Shown here in pieces: positions 18,251-26,340 of a stretch of DNA of 64,000 nucleotides. The notes beneath the pieces were generated by a model that saw nothing but the letters and a program-made list of their open reading frames with translations, did no database searches and was not told where the DNA came from. Both the position numbers and the translations under genes were made by a program. Position 1 is the first letter of the stretch. Every line of letters begins with the position of its first letter. Location: the NCBI GenBank assembly GCA_001626765.1, contig LUOO01000007.1, forward strand, positions 1 through 64,000, read 5' to 3'. Source of the stretch: Maritimibacter sp. REDSEA-S28_B5. Its GTDB lineage: Bacteria > Pseudomonadota > Alphaproteobacteria > Rhodobacterales > Rhodobacteraceae.

Positions 18251-18290
18251 GGACCTGGGGCCGAAGCGCCAAGGCCCCGCCGACAGGTCC
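18251..18290. repeat. Nested inverted repeat in the alpha-glucosidase/TetR intergenic region
   Basis: An outer repeat GGACCTG / CAGGTCC (18251-18257, 18284-18290) encloses an inner repeat GGGGCC / GGCCCC (18257-18262, 18273-18278). As DNA it could be an operator. As RNA it could fold in the leader of the minus-strand glycogen operon. Function unknown. Confidence 0.4.
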
Positions 18291-18308
18291 TGTTGCAGCA
18301 CAAGTTTC

Positions 18309-18337
18309 TTGCACCTGTGCGGAGCGCACGAGATAAT
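18309..18337 (+). promoter_or_regulatory. Promoter of the TetR gene with operator-like palindrome in the spacer
   Basis: TTGCAC (18309-18314), 17-nt spacer, GATAAT (18332-18337), close to the sigma-70 consensus. The spacer contains the perfect inverted repeat GTGCG-GAG-CGCAC (18317-18329), well placed for autorepression by the TetR protein. The predicted transcription start would fall at or next to the ATG (18344), so the mRNA may be leaderless. Confidence 0.5.
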
Positions 18338-18343
18338 TCCTGT

Positions 18344-18940
18344 ATGAACAGGCCACAACGGGCAGACGGACGACGCAACAGGGCAGCCATTCTCGAGGCT
18401 GCGGCGGCCATGTTCGTGGAACGTGGCGTGGACGCGCCCCTCGACCATATCGCGAAAGCGGCGGGTGTGGGCCGGGCGACGCTCTACCGCAATTTCCCGG
18501 ACCGCGATTCGCTCGCGCTCGCGGTTTTCGAACGCAACGTGCAGGGCTACGAGGCGATGCTGGCCGATGTTTCCGGGCCGGATGGCTTCGAACGTGTGCT
18601 GCGCGTCGTGATGGCCGATGTCGCCAACTTCGCGGCGGTGGGCGCGGCGATGACGAGCAAGTCGGCGCGCAGGGACGTCTTTGCCGTCCGCGACCGGGTG
18701 ATCGCCTCGCTGCTGCCGCTCGCGCGGATGGCGCAATCGCTCGGTCACCTGCGCGAGGATATCACCGCCGACGACCTGTCGCTGATCATCGCCGCCAGTG
18801 CGGGCGGGATCGCGCCGCTTCCGCCGGACCGCAGGCAAGAGGCTGCGGAACGGATGTATACGCTCCTGCTCGAGGGGCTCAAACCGCTTCCGGAACCGCC
18901 GCCCGCGCCCCGTCGGGGATCGTCCGCCCCGCCCGGTTGA
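18344..18940 (+). CDS. TetR-family transcriptional regulator
   Basis: A 198-residue regulator with an N-terminal TetR helix-turn-helix (about 10-55: AILEAAAAMFVERG, then HIAKAAGVGRATLYRNFPDR) and a C-terminal ligand domain of unknown specificity. The ATG at 18344 matches the usual family start; the upstream in-frame ATG would add unrelated sequence across the promoter. Candidate targets are itself, the divergent alpha-glucosidase/glycogen operon, or the convergent monooxygenase. The last 62 nt overlap the 3' end of that monooxygenase on the other strand. Confidence 0.85.
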   Translation: MNRPQRADGRRNRAAILEAAAAMFVERGVDAPLDHIAKAAGVGRATLYRNFPDRDSLALAVFERNVQGYEAMLADVSGPDGFERVLRVVMADVANFAAVGAAMTSKSARRDVFAVRDRVIASLLPLARMAQSLGHLREDITADDLSLIIAASAGGIAPLPPDRRQEAAERMYTLLLEGLKPLPEPPPAPRRGSSAPPG

Positions 18941-20174
18941 GTGCGTCTTTCGCAAAGCCCGCCGCCGCCTGATAGCGCTGCATGAAGGCGGCGCGTTCTT
19001 CCGCCGGGATCACGTCGTCGATGTTGTCGAATTCCCCGCCGCAGCGTTCGTCCACCATGTTGAGCAGGCCAAAGGGACCGGCCCCCCGGTTGCGCAGGAT
19101 GACCTCGGAAATCGGTCCGCACATCGCCTCGTCAAAAGCCGCGAGCGCCTTCGCCGTCACCCCGTGTTCGACCATCTTCGCGCCCAGAACGCGGGCGTCG
19201 ACCACCGCCTGGGACGCCCCGTTCGACCCGGTCGGATACATGGCATGAGCCGCGTCGCCCAGAAGGAGCACAGACCCGTCGCGCCATGTCGTCACCGGAT
19301 CGCGGTCGATCATCGGATTTTCATAAGCGACCTCGGCCCCGCGCAGCATCTCGGGCACGTCGAGCCAGTCGTATTTGAAGCCGTCGAAATGGTGGGCGAA
19401 ATCGTCCAGTGCGACCTGCCGGAACCAACCGGTGTTCTCATGCGCGGAAGGGTCGTCATAGGTCACTTCCGCGATCCAGTTGATCTGGGCCAGACCGTCT
19501 TCGTTCGGGTGGCTGATCGGATAAATCACCATCCGGTGCTTGTGGGTGCCGAGACCGACAAAGCTCGACCCGGTGCGAATGGGCTTGGCCATCGTCGTGC
19601 CGCGCCACATGACCGCGCCGCCCCAATGGATCGGCGGCTGATCCGGGTGCATCTGCGCGCGCACCTCGGAATGAATACCGTCGCAGCCCAAGAGGAGGGT
19701 GCCGTTCTGCTCGCTCGTTGTTCCATCCGCATGAGTGATGCGCGCCGTCACCGTCCCGTCCGTGTTGTTGACGTAACCCGTGACCTTCTGACCCAGCCGC
19801 AGCGCATCCGCGCCCGCACGCTCGACAAAGGTCTCTGCCAGCAGCATGTGGAACTTGCCGCGATGCACGGCATACTGCGGCCAGTTGTAGCCTGCGTGTT
19901 CGCCGCGCGGCTCGGAATAGATGTCGTTGCCATTGAGGCCCACGAGCGCCCATTCCTTGGCCGGAACTCCGACCCGATCGAGCACATCCGCCCCGATCCC
20001 CATGTCATAAAGCTCGCGCACCGCGTTGGGCTGCAGGTTGATGCCCACACCCAGCGGCTTCAGTTCGCGCACCTGCTCGAACACCACGACCGGCACACCG
20101 ATCTGATGCAGCGTCAGCGCCGTGGCGAGTCCGCCGATCCCGCCACCGGCGATAAGAACGAGAGGTTTGGGCAT
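18879..20174 (-). CDS. FAD-dependent aromatic-ring monooxygenase (PhzS/salicylate hydroxylase-like)
   Basis: A 431-residue group A flavoprotein hydroxylase: Rossmann GGGIGG (about 10-15), GVGINLQPNAVREL, a DG-type motif in GCDGIHSEVRAQMHPDQPP and FAD-binding GDAAHAMYPTGSNGASQAV. Its pattern resembles the phenazine monooxygenase PhzS more than p-hydroxybenzoate hydroxylase. The substrate is unknown, and no phenazine or aromatic-degradation genes are nearby. It lies downstream of the indolepyruvate oxidoreductase and DUF2218 genes on the same strand, so an aromatic amino-acid-derived substrate is possible. The 3' end overlaps the convergent TetR gene by 62 nt. Confidence 0.82.
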   Translation of the reverse strand: MPKPLVLIAGGGIGGLATALTLHQIGVPVVVFEQVRELKPLGVGINLQPNAVRELYDMGIGADVLDRVGVPAKEWALVGLNGNDIYSEPRGEHAGYNWPQYAVHRGKFHMLLAETFVERAGADALRLGQKVTGYVNNTDGTVTARITHADGTTSEQNGTLLLGCDGIHSEVRAQMHPDQPPIHWGGAVMWRGTTMAKPIRTGSSFVGLGTHKHRMVIYPISHPNEDGLAQINWIAEVTYDDPSAHENTGWFRQVALDDFAHHFDGFKYDWLDVPEMLRGAEVAYENPMIDRDPVTTWRDGSVLLLGDAAHAMYPTGSNGASQAVVDARVLGAKMVEHGVTAKALAAFDEAMCGPISEVILRNRGAGPFGLLNMVDERCGGEFDNIDDVIPAEERAAFMQRYQAAAGFAKDALNRAGRTIPDGARAAVPEAV

Positions 20175-20288
20175 GTGTGCTCCCTTCCGCGAAAGTCGGG
20201 AGTTCTTGGCTTAAACCTGTCCGCTTGGCAACCGCCCAAGAATGCCGCGTTGCCGCATGTGGCGGTCAGACCGCCTTGTGCCCGGCTC

Positions 20289-20573
20289 TCAGGCGGCCCA
20301 GGGCATATGTTTGAAATCGTCGCGGAACGCGAACCGTTCGAGATGGCGATCCACCACGTCCTTGGCCCGCTCCAGCCCCTCGGCGTCGGCGGCATTGACC
20401 TCGATCCACAGGCCCGCATCGCTGGCCTTGAGGTTCACCGGGCCGAAGGGAAAGTCGATCCGACCCTCTTCCGGCGTGAAGGACACGTCGATCTTGTGTG
20501 CGAAATGCTTGCACAACTGCTGCAGATATTGGCTTGCCTTGGGCGTATCCCAGAGCGCTTCGACCTTTGCCAT
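20289..20573 (-). CDS. DUF2218 family small protein
   Basis: A 94-residue protein beginning MAKVEALWDTPKASQYLQQL, recognisable as the DUF2218 family; function not known. No signal peptide or membrane segment. The ATG at 20573 follows a GGAGG-containing stretch; an upstream in-frame start would overlap the neighbour's end region and lacks such a site. It sits between the indolepyruvate oxidoreductase (61 nt upstream) and the flavin monooxygenase, probably co-transcribed. Confidence 0.72.
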   Translation of the reverse strand: MAKVEALWDTPKASQYLQQLCKHFAHKIDVSFTPEEGRIDFPFGPVNLKASDAGLWIEVNAADAEGLERAKDVVDRHLERFAFRDDFKHMPWAA

Positions 20574-20634
20574 GGTGGCCTCCTTAAATCCTATGCTTTT
20601 TGTCGGGATAAAGGAGCCGCCGCGCGTTGACAAG

Positions 20635-23600
20635 TCAGAGCGCCGCCAGCGCCGTCTCTGCCTTGGGTTTCTCGAGGGCGACCGCCTGTTCCCAGACCGG
20701 TCCGTAGCCGCGCATGTCCTGCGGAGCTTTCACGATCTTCAACGCGTCAGCCACGTTTTCCGTCGTTGCCTTGGTCGCCACCTGCGCGAGCACGTCCTCG
20801 TACCAGCCGATCATCTCGCGGTTCATCCGGCGTTCATGGCTGTAGCCGAAGAGGTCGAGCGGCGTGCCGCGCAGCCCCTTGAACCGGGCGAGGCCGCCAA
20901 GGACCGGCCGCATCCACGCACCCAGTTGCACCTTGTTGGGCCGCCCGCGCTCATCCTTGCCAAGCGGCAGCATCGGCGGGGCCATGTGGTAGTGGACCTT
21001 GTAGTCGCCGGTGAATGTCGCGGCGAGTTCATCCTCGAACCCCATCTGGGTGTGCAGCCGGGCGACTTCGTATTCGTCCTTGTAGGCCATGAGTTTGAAC
21101 AGCGACTTCGCGGCCTGCGCGATCAGGTCCTCGGGCATCCCGGCGGCGAGCCGCTTGCGAAAGCCTGCGATCGTGTCGCGGTAGCGCTGGGCGTAGGCCT
21201 CGTTCTGATAGCCGACGAGGAACCGGGCACGTTCTTCGATCATCTCGTCGAGGCTCTGCACCTCCGGCTCCATACGCCCCAGCTGGGGCGCCAGCGCCTC
21301 GGGCGTCTCCGCCATGATCCGGCCAATGGCAAAGGCGCGCTTGTTGCCCTCGATGGCCACGCCGTTGAGTTCGATCGCCCGGTCCAGCGCCCAAAGCTCG
21401 ACAGGAACGAGGCCCTTCTGCCACGCCATGCCCAGCATGATCGTATTGGCAAAGACCTGATCGCCTAAAAGCGTCTCGGACACCCGGTTGGCGTCCAGCG
21501 ACACGAGGTTGTCCGCCCCGACCACCTTGGCAATCGACGCCTCGCGCAGCTTGACCATGAGGTCCGCGTCCCGCCTGAGCACGATGTCCCCCGTGGGCAT
21601 CTCGGCAAGGTTCAGCACCATTCTGGTCCCCGCCCGGTAATGCTGGCTCGCCTTCGGCGCGGAACTCACCACCACGTCGCAACCGATGACCGCATCCGCA
21701 TGGCCCTGTTCAATGCGCACTTGGTGGATCGCGTCGGGTTCCTGACCCAAGCGGATATAGGACAGCACCGTCCCGAATTTCTGCGCAAAGCCAGTGAAGT
21801 CGAGGACGGAGGAGCCAAGCCCCTGAAGATGCGCCCCCATGGTTATCAGCGCGCCGACCGTCACGACCCCCGTGCCACCGACGCCGGTCACGAGCAGGTC
21901 GAAGGGTTGCGCCAGATCGGGCAGGGCGGGCGCGGGCACCTTGGCGACGAGCGAGTCGAGGTCCACAGAGGTTCCTTCGCGCTTTCGCCGTTCGCCTCCC
22001 TCGACGGTAACGAAGGACGGGCAGAAGCCATCGAGGCAGGAGAAATCCTTGTTGCAGGTCGAGAGGTTGATCTTGCGCTTGCGCCCGAACGGGGTCTCGC
22101 GCGGCTCGACCGAGAGGCAGTTCGACTCGACCGAGCAATCGCCGCAGCCCTCGCAGACCAGCGGGTTGATGTAGGCAAAGCGCTTCGGGTCCTCCATCTT
22201 GCCCCGCTTGCGGCGGCGGCGTTTCTCGGTCGCGCAGGTCTGTTCATAGATCAGCATCGACACGCCTTTGACCTCCCGCAATTCGCGCTGGATCGTGTCC
22301 ATCTCGCCCCGGTCGTGAAAGCTGGTGCCCGCCGGAAACTCGGATTTGGAGAACTTGCCAATATCGTCCGAGACGAGCGCGATCCGCTCGACTCCTTCGG
22401 CGCGGGCGTTCGCCGCAATGCCCTGCACGCTCACCGGCCCATCAACCGGCTGGCCGCCGGTCATCGCGACGGCATCGTTGTAGAGAACCTTGTAGGTGAT
22501 GTTGGCCTTCGACGCGACCGCTTGCCGGATGGCGAGCGAGCCCGAGTGATACCACGTGCCTTCGCCAAGGTTCTGGAACTGGTGCTTGCCGCCGTTCCAT
22601 ATCTGTCGCACCGACCATGGCACGCCCTCGCCGCCCATCTGGGCGAAACCGGCGGTGTCGCGGTCCATCCAGGACGCCATGACGTGACAGCCGATCCCGG
22701 CGCCCGCCGTCGATCCCTCGGGCACCACGGTGGAGGAGTTATGCGGGCAGCCCGAACAGAAGTAGGGCGTCCGCGTCGCGCCGGGGGTGTTGAGCACGGG
22801 CACCGGGGTTTCGGTGAGGGCGCGCGCTTTCGCCACCAGATCCTCGCCGGGAAAGAAAGGCGCGAGCCGTTCTGCAAGGATCGGGATCAACGCGCGGGGC
22901 GACAATTCGCCCGTCCAAGGGACCAGATCGCGCGTCGCCTGCGCGTCATGCTTGCCGACCATCTTCTCGGGCTTGTCCCCCGGCCAGTCGTAGAAGAACT
23001 CCTTCAACTGGCTCTCGATGATGCCGCGCTTTTCCTCGATCACCAGCACCTCTTTCTTGCCGGACACGAAACCGAGCGCATCGCGGCGGGCCAGCGGCCA
23101 GACCATTCCGACCTTGTAGATGTCGATCCCCAGCGCCCGGCATTTTGCCTCGTCCAGACCCAGAAGCCGCAGCGCCTCAAGCGTGTCGAGATGCCCCTTG
23201 CCTGTGGTGACGATGCCAAAGGGCGCGTCGGGCAGACCATAGATCGCCCGGTCGATGGGGTTCGCCTCCACGAATGCCTCCACTGCGCGGAGCTTGTGGG
23301 TCATCCGCACCTCGATCTCGGGCGAGGGGCCGTCATTGCCGCGAATGTGGATGCCGCCGGGGGGCAGGTCGATCTCGGGGTAGACGAAGGTCCGGTCGGG
23401 ATGGAGCCGCACCGAACGCCCCGATTCCACCGTCTCCGAAATCGCCTTGAACCCGACCCAGGTCGAGGAATAGCGCGACAGCGCCAGCCCGTATTCGCCG
23501 AAGGTCAGGTATTCCTCGACATCTGCCGGATTGAGCACCGGCATGAACCACGCGAGGAACACGGCGTCCGACTGGTGCGGCATCGACGACGAGACGCAGC

Positions 23601-24060
23601 CGTGATCGTCGCCCGCGACGACCAGCACGCCTCCCTTGGGGTCGGTGCCATAGGCATTGCCGTGCCGCAGCGCATCGCCCGAGCGGTCCACGCCCGGACC
23701 CTTGCCATACCACATGGAAAAGACGCCCTCGACGTCGCAATCGGGGTCGAGCGTGGCCTGCTGACTGCCCAGCACGGCGGTGGCGCCGAGGTCTTCGTTC
23801 ACGGCGGGCATGAAGGTGATGTTCTGGGACTTGAGCCGTTCTGTCACCCGCCACATCTCGAGGTCTAGACCGCCGAGCGGCGAGCCCCGATAGCCCGACA
23901 CGAAGCCCGCCGTCTTGCGCCCCGCCTCGCGGTCGCGCCGGGCCTGATCGAACATGATCCGCACGAGTGCCTGCGTCCCGGTCAGGAACACGCGGCCTTC
24001 AGTCAGGTCGTAGCGGTCGGTGAGGGTGTAGTCGGGGCGGGTGGCTGGTGCGTGCAGCAT
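20635..24060 (-). CDS. Indolepyruvate ferredoxin oxidoreductase, fused alpha/beta form
   Basis: An 1141-residue fusion of the two IOR subunits. The N-terminal part holds transketolase-like domains (FVSGYRGSPLGGLDLE, GTQALVR). The middle holds a thiamine-diphosphate half with CSGCPHNSS and GIGCHVMASWMDRD. A Cys-rich stretch (CEGCGDCSVESNC) may bind an iron-sulphur cluster, and the C-terminal part is the gamma-like domain (GVGGTGVVTVGALITMGAH). It oxidatively decarboxylates aryl-pyruvates from aromatic amino-acid transamination to acyl-CoA, reducing ferredoxin. Divergent from an Lrp/AsnC regulator that probably controls it. Confidence 0.9.
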   Translation of the reverse strand: MLHAPATRPDYTLTDRYDLTEGRVFLTGTQALVRIMFDQARRDREAGRKTAGFVSGYRGSPLGGLDLEMWRVTERLKSQNITFMPAVNEDLGATAVLGSQQATLDPDCDVEGVFSMWYGKGPGVDRSGDALRHGNAYGTDPKGGVLVVAGDDHGCVSSSMPHQSDAVFLAWFMPVLNPADVEEYLTFGEYGLALSRYSSTWVGFKAISETVESGRSVRLHPDRTFVYPEIDLPPGGIHIRGNDGPSPEIEVRMTHKLRAVEAFVEANPIDRAIYGLPDAPFGIVTTGKGHLDTLEALRLLGLDEAKCRALGIDIYKVGMVWPLARRDALGFVSGKKEVLVIEEKRGIIESQLKEFFYDWPGDKPEKMVGKHDAQATRDLVPWTGELSPRALIPILAERLAPFFPGEDLVAKARALTETPVPVLNTPGATRTPYFCSGCPHNSSTVVPEGSTAGAGIGCHVMASWMDRDTAGFAQMGGEGVPWSVRQIWNGGKHQFQNLGEGTWYHSGSLAIRQAVASKANITYKVLYNDAVAMTGGQPVDGPVSVQGIAANARAEGVERIALVSDDIGKFSKSEFPAGTSFHDRGEMDTIQRELREVKGVSMLIYEQTCATEKRRRRKRGKMEDPKRFAYINPLVCEGCGDCSVESNCLSVEPRETPFGRKRKINLSTCNKDFSCLDGFCPSFVTVEGGERRKREGTSVDLDSLVAKVPAPALPDLAQPFDLLVTGVGGTGVVTVGALITMGAHLQGLGSSVLDFTGFAQKFGTVLSYIRLGQEPDAIHQVRIEQGHADAVIGCDVVVSSAPKASQHYRAGTRMVLNLAEMPTGDIVLRRDADLMVKLREASIAKVVGADNLVSLDANRVSETLLGDQVFANTIMLGMAWQKGLVPVELWALDRAIELNGVAIEGNKRAFAIGRIMAETPEALAPQLGRMEPEVQSLDEMIEERARFLVGYQNEAYAQRYRDTIAGFRKRLAAGMPEDLIAQAAKSLFKLMAYKDEYEVARLHTQMGFEDELAATFTGDYKVHYHMAPPMLPLGKDERGRPNKVQLGAWMRPVLGGLARFKGLRGTPLDLFGYSHERRMNREMIGWYEDVLAQVATKATTENVADALKIVKAPQDMRGYGPVWEQAVALEKPKAETALAAL

Positions 24061-24175
24061 GGCGAGTCCTCCTGTTGGCGAAAGGGTATCGCGGTTCGCG
24101 CGGATTCCCTTCCCAGACTTCGCGGGTTCCCGTAGGTTGGTGAGATCACATTTCGCGTTTTTATGGAAAGTTGAA

Positions 24176-24646
24176 ATGGCAATTCACTTCGAGCTTGATG
24201 AGCGTGACCGCAATCTTGTTCGTGCCTTGCAGCGCGACAGTCGGATTTCGAATGCCGATCTGGCAGAGATCGCGGGCATGTCGGTCTCTGCCTGCTGGCG
24301 GCGTGTGAAGGCGCTGGAGGACGCGGGCGTCATTCGCCGGTATGCCGCGGTCGTGGATCCGGAGCGGATCGGGCTGGGGTTCCAGGCGCTCACCCACGTG
24401 GAAATGGTGCGCCACGATCCCGAAGAGGTCTCGTCCTTCATCCGCGCGGTCGAAGCGCGAAGCGAGGTGCAGGAATGTTGGGCCACGACCGGGCAGGCGG
24501 ATTACACCATGCGCGTCGTCGTTGCCGATATCGCCGCCTATAACCGGTTTCTCGAGGAGTTCCTGTTTCGCCAGCCCGCGGTGCGCGCGGCGCAGACCAA
24601 CGTGGTGCTGCGGGATGTGAAGCGGGCGGCGAACGTATTGCTATAG
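24176..24646 (+). CDS. Lrp/AsnC-family transcriptional regulator
   Basis: A 156-residue protein with an N-terminal winged helix (about 5-60: LDERDRNLVRALQRDSRISNADLAEIAGMS) and a C-terminal RAM/effector-binding domain. Such regulators usually sense amino acids. The position, divergent from the indolepyruvate oxidoreductase with 115 nt between, suggests local control by an aromatic amino acid. I chose ATG 24176 as the canonical family N-terminus; an upstream ATG would overlap the divergent gene. Confidence 0.88.
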   Translation: MAIHFELDERDRNLVRALQRDSRISNADLAEIAGMSVSACWRRVKALEDAGVIRRYAAVVDPERIGLGFQALTHVEMVRHDPEEVSSFIRAVEARSEVQECWATTGQADYTMRVVVADIAAYNRFLEEFLFRQPAVRAAQTNVVLRDVKRAANVLL

Positions 24647-24725
24647 GTCGCCGCAATACGCGGTATTGATCGCTTGCCCCTGCGCGATGTTAGGATTTCC
24701 CGTTAGGATGCTCGCAGGAGATACC

Positions 24726-25532
24726 ATGACCCGCACGATCTTTTTCGCCTTCGCGAGCCTTGCCATCGCCGTGACCTGCCTTGCCGTGCTGACCGTTCTG
24801 ACCGGGCGCTGGGATGCCCTGCGCTGCGTGCCGCTGACCGGGCAACTGGTCCTGAACGACATCGCGGTGCCTGCCGATTACGCCATCGACCCCGTTGTGG
24901 TCGCTGACGAATTGGTCGCGCGAATGCAAAAACGGTCCGAGGCCGATCTCGCTCTCAACATCCTTCTGGGTGAGAACGGCAATGAACTGCTTCGTGACCG
25001 CGCCATTCCGCGTCTCGTCAACGCGGGCGTCGTGCGCCGCATGATCGACGAGATGGATGGCCTGGGAACGGTCATTTCCTTTGGCGACTACCATGCCTTT
25101 GGCCGGCTCCGGGTGACGAACCGGGGTGAGGTGCCGCTGACCTCGGTTGCCATGGTGATGCCGGAAATCGCACGGGCCGAGGTCGCAGGGGAACGGCTTG
25201 CGGTGCGTACCCATGACAATGGGCTCTTTTCGGTCACCCTCGACGCGCTCGACCCCGGCGAGACCACAGAGGTCGCGGTCTGGTTCACGCAAGGGCCCGA
25301 GGCACTTCTGTCGCAGGAGGCGCATTTCGGGCTGGGGGCCATGGGCGCGATGCGGGGCGAGTTGCATGTGTTCCGCCCAACCACCGGATGGAACGGGGCC
25401 GAGCTTCAGGTCCGGCCCTGGGCGCGCTGGATCGTAGCCGGTGTGCTGACGGCGGTCTGTGTCGCCGCGCTGGCCGCGCTGGGCCTGCTCGTGATCGGGG
25501 CGATACGCGGGCGGCACCTCAGCCGCGCTTGA
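24726..25532 (+). CDS. Membrane-anchored protein of unknown function
   Basis: A 268-residue protein I do not recognise. One hydrophobic segment near the N-terminus (about 4-24) and one near the C-terminus (about 236-258) flank a roughly 210-residue region that should be extracytoplasmic. The C-terminal tail is short and basic (RGRHLSRA). AGGAGAT precedes the ATG at 24726. The gene converges on the PQQ-associated ABC permease and overlaps its 3' end by 14 nt. No enzyme motif seen. Confidence 0.6.
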   Translation: MTRTIFFAFASLAIAVTCLAVLTVLTGRWDALRCVPLTGQLVLNDIAVPADYAIDPVVVADELVARMQKRSEADLALNILLGENGNELLRDRAIPRLVNAGVVRRMIDEMDGLGTVISFGDYHAFGRLRVTNRGEVPLTSVAMVMPEIARAEVAGERLAVRTHDNGLFSVTLDALDPGETTEVAVWFTQGPEALLSQEAHFGLGAMGAMRGELHVFRPTTGWNGAELQVRPWARWIVAGVLTAVCVAALAALGLLVIGAIRGRHLSRA

Positions 25533-26340
25533 TACGCCCGATGGCGCCCCGCGTCGGATCATACCCCCGCGCGGCGAGCGCAAAGGCGACGACCGCCACG
25601 CCGATCACAACGAGCGCGGATATCCACGCGAACTTGCCGTAGGCGGCGTAGCGAATGAGCTCGATCGCATGGGTGAAGGGATTGCAGACCGCGAGCCAAT
25701 ACAGCACTTCGGCCCCGCTTTCGCGCAATTTCCACAGCGGGTAGAGCGCGGTCGACATGAAGAACATCGGGAAGATGACAAAGTTCATCATGCCCGCGAA
25801 GTTCTCGATCTGCTTGGCATAGACCGTGATGACGAGGCCGATGGACCCGAGCATCATGCCCGCAAGAAAAATGGCGGGGAGGATGTAGACCATCCCCGGC
25901 AGTGTCATCCAGAAGCCAAAGACGGCGGCAAGCGCGAGAAAGACATAGATCTGGAAGGCAGCGAGGATCGTGGCCCCAAGGATTTTCGCAAACAGCAGGA
26001 ACGTGCGGGGAAGCGGCGAGACGAGCATCACGCGCATCACGCCTGCCTCGCGGTCATAGACCATCGACAGGGCGGACTGCATACACTGGAACAGCACGAT
26101 GATTCCGCAGAGCCCCGGCAGGATGTATTCCTGATAGGGCGTGTAGGTCTCGTAGGGTTCGATGATCGAAATGCCCAGCAGATTGTGCAGGCCGGTGGCA
26201 AAGATGAAGAGCCACAGCGACGGGCGAACGATAGCCGAGAGCAGGCGTTCCCGCTGGCGGATGAACTTCAGGATTTCGCGTTCCGTGACGGCGTACAGGC
26301 CGAGCAGGTAGCGCGGTGAGCTTTCCCTAGTCGCAGGCAA
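25519..26340 (-). CDS. ABC-2 type permease of the PQQ-alcohol dehydrogenase-associated exporter
   Basis: A 273-residue ABC-2 permease with about six membrane helices (e.g. WLFIFATGLHNLLG, GLCGIIVLFQCMQSALSM, and a terminal helix followed by a basic tail). It resembles PedC-type permeases encoded with PQQ-dependent alcohol oxidation systems. Last gene of a minus-strand operon (cupredoxin-like protein, beta-propeller, binding protein, permease), with a 14-nt overlap to the upstream gene. The likely partner ATPase is at 31491-32219 on the other strand. Substrate unknown. Confidence 0.82.
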   Translation of the reverse strand: MPATRESSPRYLLGLYAVTEREILKFIRQRERLLSAIVRPSLWLFIFATGLHNLLGISIIEPYETYTPYQEYILPGLCGIIVLFQCMQSALSMVYDREAGVMRVMLVSPLPRTFLLFAKILGATILAAFQIYVFLALAAVFGFWMTLPGMVYILPAIFLAGMMLGSIGLVITVYAKQIENFAGMMNFVIFPMFFMSTALYPLWKLRESGAEVLYWLAVCNPFTHAIELIRYAAYGKFAWISALVVIGVAVVAFALAARGYDPTRGAIGRIKRG

